This document shows, in pieces, positions 59,673 through 64,000 of a DNA stretch of 64,000 nucleotides (its first letter is position 1; every line of letters begins with the position of its first letter). A program made the position numbers and the translations under genes. The notes under the pieces were generated by a model. It searched no databases. It saw only the letters and a list, made by a program, of their open reading frames with translations, and was not told the DNA's origin. The stretch is from Camelimonas lactis. Lineage in GTDB: Bacteria > Pseudomonadota > Alphaproteobacteria > Rhizobiales > Beijerinckiaceae. Where the stretch lies: positions 62,001 through 126,000 of the forward strand of contig NZ_SLWL01000001.1 of the NCBI RefSeq assembly GCF_004342915.1, written 5' to 3'.

Positions 59673-60125
59673 ATGGCGCAGGCGAAGACTGTGCGCTTTT
59701 CGGGGCTGCGCGTCCTGTTGGGCGATGACGAGGAACCGGAAGTGTTCGCCGCCCCGTGCGGCTTTACGGAGCGGTCGCTGACCCTCTCCAAGGAACTGGG
59801 CAGCACCAATGTTCCCGATTGCACGGACGAAGACGCCGCGCCGTGGACGGAGCGGGACGTCACCTCAAAGTCCGCTGAAATCGGCGGGCAGGGCGTTCTC
59901 GACATCACGGCGCTGGCCGTCTGGCAGGAGCGTTTCGCCAGTGACGCCTCCGGCAATGCCCGTGTCGAGGTCTGGCGGGCCGGCGTGATGATCGGCCACT
60001 GGCTGGGAGCCTTCCATCTTGAAAGCCTTGAGATCGGGGCGACGCAGGGCGAGCGCGCCACCATTCAGGTGAGCATGCAGAGCGACGGCGCTGTCACATG
60101 GGTCGAAGGGGATGATGGTGACTGA
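59673..60125 (+). CDS. Phage major tail tube protein
   Basis: 150 residues. Beta-rich, with VRFSGLRVLLGDDEEPEVFAAPCGFTERSLTLSKELGSTNVPDCTDEDAAPW, a pattern common in TP901-1/GTA-type tail tube proteins, and a C-terminal EIGATQGERATIQVSMQSDGAVTW. AGGAG at 8 bases behind an AT-rich TATATATA stretch gives an unusually strong translation start for this region, as expected for an abundant structural protein. Confidence 0.85.
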   Translation: MAQAKTVRFSGLRVLLGDDEEPEVFAAPCGFTERSLTLSKELGSTNVPDCTDEDAAPWTERDVTSKSAEIGGQGVLDITALAVWQERFASDASGNARVEVWRAGVMIGHWLGAFHLESLEIGATQGERATIQVSMQSDGAVTWVEGDDGD

Positions 60126-60552
60126 TGAAAACCGTAACGGTGTCGTCGAGACTGATTTCGGCGACGGGCCGCACCGTTTCCGCCTGGCCATGGGTGAGCT
60201 GGAGGAACTGCAGGAAAAAACGGGCGTGGGGCCGTTTGTCCTGATGCAACGGTTTATCTCCGGCGAATGGCGCGTCGGGGATGTGCGCGAGACGGTGCGG
60301 CTTGGCCTCATCGGCGGCGGCATGGAGCCGCTGGCGGCGCTCCGGCTTGTGCGGCGCTATGTTGATGAGAAGAACTGGTGGATTTCCCACACGGCGCTGG
60401 CGAAGGTCATCATGATGGCGGCGCTCGCCGGGGCCCCGGAGGAACTGCCGGGAAAAGGCGACGCGCCGGAGGAGATGAACGGGGCGTCGAACTTCCGGAC
60501 GGACGCCTCGCCTTCGGCGCGTTCTACGGAGCAGCCTGCGCAGCCGGAATAG
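60115..60552 (+). CDS. Tail assembly chaperone, GTA gp10-like (G-type product)
   Basis: 145 residues in the unshifted frame. The core TDFGDGPHRFRLAMGELEELQEKTGVGPFVLMQRFISGEWRVGDVRETVRLGLIGGGM is the gene-transfer-agent gp10 / tail chaperone signature. An ATG at 60112 is equivalent. A slippery heptamer at 60450-60456 lies in frame near the C-terminus, so a fraction of ribosomes should continue in the -1 frame to 60701. Confidence 0.88.
   Translation: MVTDENRNGVVETDFGDGPHRFRLAMGELEELQEKTGVGPFVLMQRFISGEWRVGDVRETVRLGLIGGGMEPLAALRLVRRYVDEKNWWISHTALAKVIMMAALAGAPEELPGKGDAPEEMNGASNFRTDASPSARSTEQPAQPE
60450..60456 (+). other. Programmed -1 frameshift site GGGAAAA
   Basis: The gene is read G GGA AAA (codons at 60451 and 60454), the canonical X-XXY-YYZ pattern, one base different from lambda's GGGAAAG. 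Slipping back one base enters the frame of the downstream chaperone segment exactly where that segment has no start codon or ribosome site of its own. Confidence 0.8.
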
Positions 60553-60701
60553 CCGTCAGTGAATTCCGCGCCATGACCTGGTGGCAGTTCACGGAAGCGG
60601 TTGATGGCTATGTCGCCGCCAATTCCGACCCGTCGAAGGACGGGCTTAGCGATATCGAAACAGAACAGCTTTGGGCGCTGGCCCAATTGCCGGACGCCTG
60701 A
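60456..60701 (+). CDS. -1 frame extension of the tail chaperone (T-type segment)
   Basis: After the slip the frame adds 81 residues, giving a fusion of about 195. The conserved part AFGAFYGAACAAGIAVSEFRAMTWWQFTEAVDGYVAAN resembles the separate small chaperone (gp10.1-like) of gene transfer agents. The frame has an ATG at the MTWW position (60573), which could give a short free form, but no ribosome site precedes it. Confidence 0.75.
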   Translation, partial: RRRAGGDERGVELPDGRLAFGAFYGAACAAGIAVSEFRAMTWWQFTEAVDGYVAANSDPSKDGLSDIETEQLWALAQLPDA

Positions 60702-60733
60702 CGCGCCCGGGCGCTTGCTGATTGCGAGGCTGC

Positions 60734-62830
60734 ATGGCTGCGACCGATCTTGAACGCCTGACGGTGACGCTCGAAGCCAGCGTCAAGGCGTTTGAAAACC
60801 AGATGAAAAAGGCCAACCGGACCGCCAACGCCCAATTGTCGAAGATCGAGAACCGGGCGAGCCGGATGGAGGCGAGCCTCGGCTCCAGCCTGTCCGGCAT
60901 CGGGCGCTCGATGCTTGGCGTCGGCGCCGCCATTGCCGGATCACAGGGCGCGCGGGCCATCGCCGCCGCCGCCCAGCAGTACACCGCGATGCAAAACGCC
61001 CTGAAGTCCACCGGGCTTGAGGGCAAGGCGCTGGAGGGCACGTTCAGCAGTCTGTTCCAGATCGCGCAGAAAAACGGCACGGAGATGGGGCCGTTGGTCA
61101 CCCTCTACGGGCGCATGTCGACGGCGCAGAAGGAGCTGAACGCATCCAGCGCGGAGATGATGCAATTCACGGAAGCCGTGTCGCTTGCGTTGAAGGTGTC
61201 CGGGTCCAGTACGCAGGAAGCGTCCGGCGCGCTGCTGCAGCTGTCGCAGGCCATGGGCGGCGGCAAGATTCAGGCGGAGGAATACAACAGCCTGATCGAC
61301 GGGGCGCGGCCGCTTCTGCAGGCGGTCGCCGCCGGCATGGAAGAGGCTGGCGGGTCTGTCTCGAAGCTGACGGCGCTTGTGAAGGACGGCAAGGTTTCCA
61401 GCGAGGCGTTCTTCCGCGCCGCCCTGGCCGGGATGCCGACGCTTGAGCAGCAGTCCAGCAAGATGGCCGGCACGGTAGATCAGTCGATCAATCAGGTGAC
61501 GAACGCGTTCACCGTGCTTGTCGGCAAACTGGATGAGACAGTCGGGGCCAGCCAGAACGCCGCCACCAATCTGGCGGGCGTGGCGCAGGTCATCGGCCAG
61601 ATCCCTGCCTATGTGGATTCCGCCGCCAACAGCCTGTCGAAGCTGCAGGCGTGGCTCAATCAGGTTGGCAACAATCCGTTCTGGCGCAAGCTGGGCGAAT
61701 TGGCCGGGCTTGATTACTCCCCGGAGGGCATCCGCCGCGCCGGGCTTACGCCAATGCCGGGGTCGAACCTATCGGAATCAGACAAGGGGGCAATGCGCAA
61801 CGAGCTGGCCAGGCTCGAAGGCGACATGGCGAAGCTGAAGGCGCAGGGGAATACCCTGGGCGTATGGGATGCCGAAAAGCGCATTTCATATCTGCGCGGT
61901 AATTTGGCCAGCGGCTCGCGGGTAATATCCGACAAGCCGTTCGGGCCGGAACAGCCCAGGGCGGTAAAGCCAATCCGTAACGCTGATTACGCCGTGCCCG
62001 GAGCGGAGAAAAAAGGCAAATCTGGCGGCGGCGGCAAGAGCGATGAGGAAACCCGCTACGATCAGGTCGCGCGGTATATTGAGCAACTGGAGAGGTCCGG
62101 CCGCATCCTGCAGGCAGAGTTCGATACCATTGGCAAATCCAACGCGGAGCGCGCCAAGGCCATCGAACTGGCCCGCATTGGCGAGGTGACGGATCAGGGC
62201 CAGCTTGCCGCGATCGAAAAGCAGGTCGCCGCCAATGAAAAGTTGCGGGAGGCTATAGAGGATGCCAGGCGATCCCAGAAGGGGTTGCAGGAGGTCGCCC
62301 ACTTCACCGGCGACCAGATCATGAACGTGTTCGACGATCTGATCGACGGATCCGGGAATCTCGCGGACAGTATCAAAAACGTCGCCAAATCCCTGGCCAG
62401 CGCAGCCTTGCAGGCGGCCCTGCTGGGTAATGGCCCGCTGGGCAACCTCTTTGGCACGGGCGGCAAGGGTGGCGGCGTCGGCGGCCTGATCGGCATGCTG
62501 TTCAACGGCGTTTCGGCCCCCGGCAAGGCCAGCGGCGGTCCCGTCAGCGCCGGCCGGCCGTATATTGTCGGCGAGCGCCGGCCCGAATTGTTCATTCCGT
62601 CGACCGGCGGCCGCATTGCGCCGCGCCTGCCCGGCGGGGGCGGAACCAGCGTCATCATCAACAATTACGAAGGCGCGCCGGTCGCCAGCCGGACAAACGC
62701 CAACGGTGACACCCAGATCGATATTGGCCGGATGGTCGATAGTGCGCTGGCTGAGCGCATCGCTAGCGGGCGAGGAATGACGTCAAAAGCGATCACCGCC
62801 CGGGCGTCGCGGGCCAATTTGAAGGGCTGA
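60734..62830 (+). CDS. Tail tape measure protein
   Basis: About 698 residues. The N-terminal 50 residues are a coiled coil (ASVKAFENQMKKANRTANAQLSKIE). The tape-measure core domain spans about 75-265 (QQYTAMQNALKSTGLEGKALEGTFSSLFQIAQKN ... GGKIQAEEYNSLIDGARPLLQAVAAGM). The C-terminus has GRPYIVGERRPELFIPSTGGRI, common in phage tape measures. By the usual relation of about 1.5 angstrom per residue the tail would be roughly 100 nm. GAGG lies just upstream of the ATG at 60734. Confidence 0.9.
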   Translation: MAATDLERLTVTLEASVKAFENQMKKANRTANAQLSKIENRASRMEASLGSSLSGIGRSMLGVGAAIAGSQGARAIAAAAQQYTAMQNALKSTGLEGKALEGTFSSLFQIAQKNGTEMGPLVTLYGRMSTAQKELNASSAEMMQFTEAVSLALKVSGSSTQEASGALLQLSQAMGGGKIQAEEYNSLIDGARPLLQAVAAGMEEAGGSVSKLTALVKDGKVSSEAFFRAALAGMPTLEQQSSKMAGTVDQSINQVTNAFTVLVGKLDETVGASQNAATNLAGVAQVIGQIPAYVDSAANSLSKLQAWLNQVGNNPFWRKLGELAGLDYSPEGIRRAGLTPMPGSNLSESDKGAMRNELARLEGDMAKLKAQGNTLGVWDAEKRISYLRGNLASGSRVISDKPFGPEQPRAVKPIRNADYAVPGAEKKGKSGGGGKSDEETRYDQVARYIEQLERSGRILQAEFDTIGKSNAERAKAIELARIGEVTDQGQLAAIEKQVAANEKLREAIEDARRSQKGLQEVAHFTGDQIMNVFDDLIDGSGNLADSIKNVAKSLASAALQAALLGNGPLGNLFGTGGKGGGVGGLIGMLFNGVSAPGKASGGPVSAGRPYIVGERRPELFIPSTGGRIAPRLPGGGGTSVIINNYEGAPVASRTNANGDTQIDIGRMVDSALAERIASGRGMTSKAITARASRANLKG

Positions 62831-62832
62831 CC

Positions 62833-63210
62833 ATGCCGCTACCCATCTGGCCGTCCGGCCTTGAACATCGCCCGGTCGCCGATAGCGGCGGCGTGGATTC
62901 GCCGTATCCGGAGGCGATTGTCACCGAGTTTGAGGATGGCCCGCCGCGCCAGCGTCGGCAGTCCTACACCGGCGTCCGCAAGCTGCCTTATATGGTCCGC
63001 CTCCGGTCGCGGGCGGAGGTGGCGCAGTTCGACGCGTTCGTCACTGATAGCCTCGGCGAGGGCACGGGGCATTTCCGCATGCAGGTGATGTTGCCAGGCG
63101 TCGGCTGCGTCGACCGGCGTTGCTATATCGACGGCGGCCGCTGGACCTCGCGGCCCAATGGCGGCGGCGGCCACACCGTGTCTTTTACCCTTTGCGTGTT
63201 CCCGTCATGA
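62833..63210 (+). CDS. Minor tail protein, unknown family
   Basis: 125 residues, beta-rich: LPIWPSGLEHRPVADSG, IVTEFEDGPPRQRRQSYTGVRKLPYMVRL and the C-terminal HTVSFTLCVFPS. Its position between the tape measure and DUF1833 genes corresponds to the lambda M region, but I cannot confirm homology by eye. It starts three bases after the tape measure stop codon. Confidence 0.65.
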   Translation: MPLPIWPSGLEHRPVADSGGVDSPYPEAIVTEFEDGPPRQRRQSYTGVRKLPYMVRLRSRAEVAQFDAFVTDSLGEGTGHFRMQVMLPGVGCVDRRCYIDGGRWTSRPNGGGGHTVSFTLCVFPS

Positions 63211-63701
63211 GCATATCCGCCGCCATGGAAGAGGCCTATGCGGCCGCCCGTCCGGATCAGGTGATCGTCCAGACGCTGGAGATGGACCACCCAGCCTTCG
63301 CGCAGCCGGTGCGCATCGTCACCAATGTCGCCGAAGACATGACCCTGACCGTCCCCGGCGCTGGCGACGTGCTGTTCCAGGCCTGTGGCGTCAGCATCAC
63401 CTTGCCTGGCGATACGGAAGATGGGCCGACGCAGGCGCGGGTCCGTGTCGATAATGTCTCCGGGATCCTGCGCGGCTATCTGAAAGACGCCGTGCAGGCC
63501 GGCGAGCCGATCAAAGTGACGTTTCGCGCCTATATCCTTGGCGAAATGCAGCCGGGCGAGGTGATCGACGGCATGGAGCTGGCGTCGGTGTCGCTCACCG
63601 CCACGGCGGCGGAAGGCGCGCTGAAGTTCCGTGAGCTGGAGCTGCAGGCATTCCCGCTGGCGACCTATGACCAGCAATATTATCCGGCTTTGCAGGGCTG
63701 A
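63207..63701 (+). CDS. DUF1833 tail protein
   Basis: About 164 residues. MEEAYAAARPDQVIVQTLEMDHPAF and the C-terminal ELELQAFPLATYDQQYYPAL are the DUF1833 landmarks. Members sit between tape measure and tail-tip peptidase in many siphoviruses and probably belong to the distal tail. The start overlaps the previous stop codon (ATGA). Confidence 0.88.
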   Translation: MSISAAMEEAYAAARPDQVIVQTLEMDHPAFAQPVRIVTNVAEDMTLTVPGAGDVLFQACGVSITLPGDTEDGPTQARVRVDNVSGILRGYLKDAVQAGEPIKVTFRAYILGEMQPGEVIDGMELASVSLTATAAEGALKFRELELQAFPLATYDQQYYPALQG

Positions 63702-63707
63702 CCCGCC

Positions 63708-64000
63708 ATGGATCATCACGCCTATGTCGCGGCGCTGATCGGCCGGCCATGGCAGGCAGATGGCCTGCATTGCTGGGCGCTGGTCCGCCAGGTGGTCGGC
63801 GATCTGTTCGGCGTCGACCTGCCGGTCGTGGTCGAAGCCCCGGCCGGGCGGCGCACAAAGGCCGGCATGTTCGCCAGCCATCCGGCCCGCGCCGGCTGGG
63901 TCGAGGCAAAGCCGCCGCTGCCATGGGCTGTGGCGCTGATGCACCGGCGAGGCGGCCCGTCCGATGTCATCGAGCACGCCGGGGTTTACCTGCCGTTCGA
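63708..64000 (+). CDS. NlpC/P60-type tail-tip peptidase, cut by the window edge
   Basis: 97 codons are visible before the window ends, with no stop codon. The catalytic Cys fits in GLHCWALVRQVVGDLFGVDLPV and the His in EHAGVYLPF, the order expected for NlpC/P60 cell-wall hydrolases of tail tips (lambda K type). The ATG at 63708 follows the previous stop codon by six bases. Confidence 0.82.
   Translation, partial: MDHHAYVAALIGRPWQADGLHCWALVRQVVGDLFGVDLPVVVEAPAGRRTKAGMFASHPARAGWVEAKPPLPWAVALMHRRGGPSDVIEHAGVYLPF

Larger units (their letters stand above)
41202..64000. mobile_element. HK97-type siphovirus prophage, right end outside the window
   Basis: The order is integrase, leftward early operon, repressor/cro switch, replication gene, terminase, portal, protease, capsid, connectors, tail tube, tail chaperones, tape measure and tail tip, which is a complete temperate siphovirus layout up to the window edge. 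Every structural gene seen is intact and closely packed, so the element looks functional rather than decayed. Lysis genes and attR are not seen. GC is close to that of the host except for the GIY-YIG insertion. Confidence 0.95.

Noticed and set aside
41202-64000. The phage genes as a gene transfer agent
   Set aside because: Some proteins are GTA-like, but an integrase at a tRNA, a repressor/cro switch and a replication module show a true temperate prophage.

Overview
The window is GC-rich, densely packed DNA from an alphaproteobacterium. The gene order rnd - lptC - lptA - lptB - rpoN - hpf - ptsN, the aroA - cmk pair, a class I fumarase and the argJ/parvulin/mutT neighbourhood all point to Hyphomicrobiales (Rhizobiales). 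I cannot name a genus from sequence alone.

Positions 1-41114 are chromosome. From the left: a truncated phosphodiester glycosidase-type protein, a KGG-repeat stress protein, the helicase hrpB, a DUF2939 protein, an aquaporin/glycerol facilitator with a repeat-encoded insert, cmk-aroA, a class I fumarase followed by a small exported protein, and the nitrogen-PTS / sigma-54 / LPS-transport cluster (ptsN, hpf, rpoN, lptB, lptA, lptC, rnd). Next come an enoyl-CoA hydratase/isomerase and a leftward seven-gene operon. That operon encodes a complete Dpp/Opp-type ABC importer and two AMP-forming acyl-CoA ligases, so it probably takes up a carboxylate and activates it with CoA. A PPK2 kinase, an outer-membrane-like protein, a DUF808 membrane protein, diacylglycerol kinase, an MsbA-like exporter and an EamA transporter follow. 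The rightward group obgE, parvulin, argJ, SIMPL-domain protein and mutT ends at a strong terminator, and a leftward thioesterase precedes the tRNA.

A tRNA-Leu(CAG) gene at 41115-41201 is the apparent insertion site of a prophage that fills the rest of the window and runs off the right edge. Its tyrosine integrase lies just inside. A leftward early operon of eleven nearly overlapping cistrons encodes a complete DNA polymerase III beta sliding clamp, a GapR-family DNA-binding protein, a dCMP-deaminase-family enzyme, two tandem one-helix membrane peptides and two micro-ORFs of 33 and 13 codons. The switch region has a divergent S24-type repressor and a Cro-like protein. The leftward and rightward early promoters are near-identical copies (TTGACA, 18-base spacer, CAATAT) with the same GCGAT-type operator over the -10. 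A GAAC-N7-GAAC SOS box sits just upstream of a small zinc-finger gene convergent with the repressor, which makes that gene an antirepressor candidate.

Rightward of cro there is a tR1-like terminator, a CII-like gene, a DUF5664-type gene, and a replication-initiator-like gene that carries seven iterons inside its coding sequence. A terminal regulator candidate, an AT-rich GIY-YIG insertion, an HNH nuclease and an HK97-type siphovirus module follow: small and large terminase, portal, protease, capsid, connectors, tail tube, tail chaperones joined by a -1 frameshift at GGGAAAA, tape measure, and the first tail-tip genes. Lysis genes, the rest of the tail tip and attR lie outside the window.
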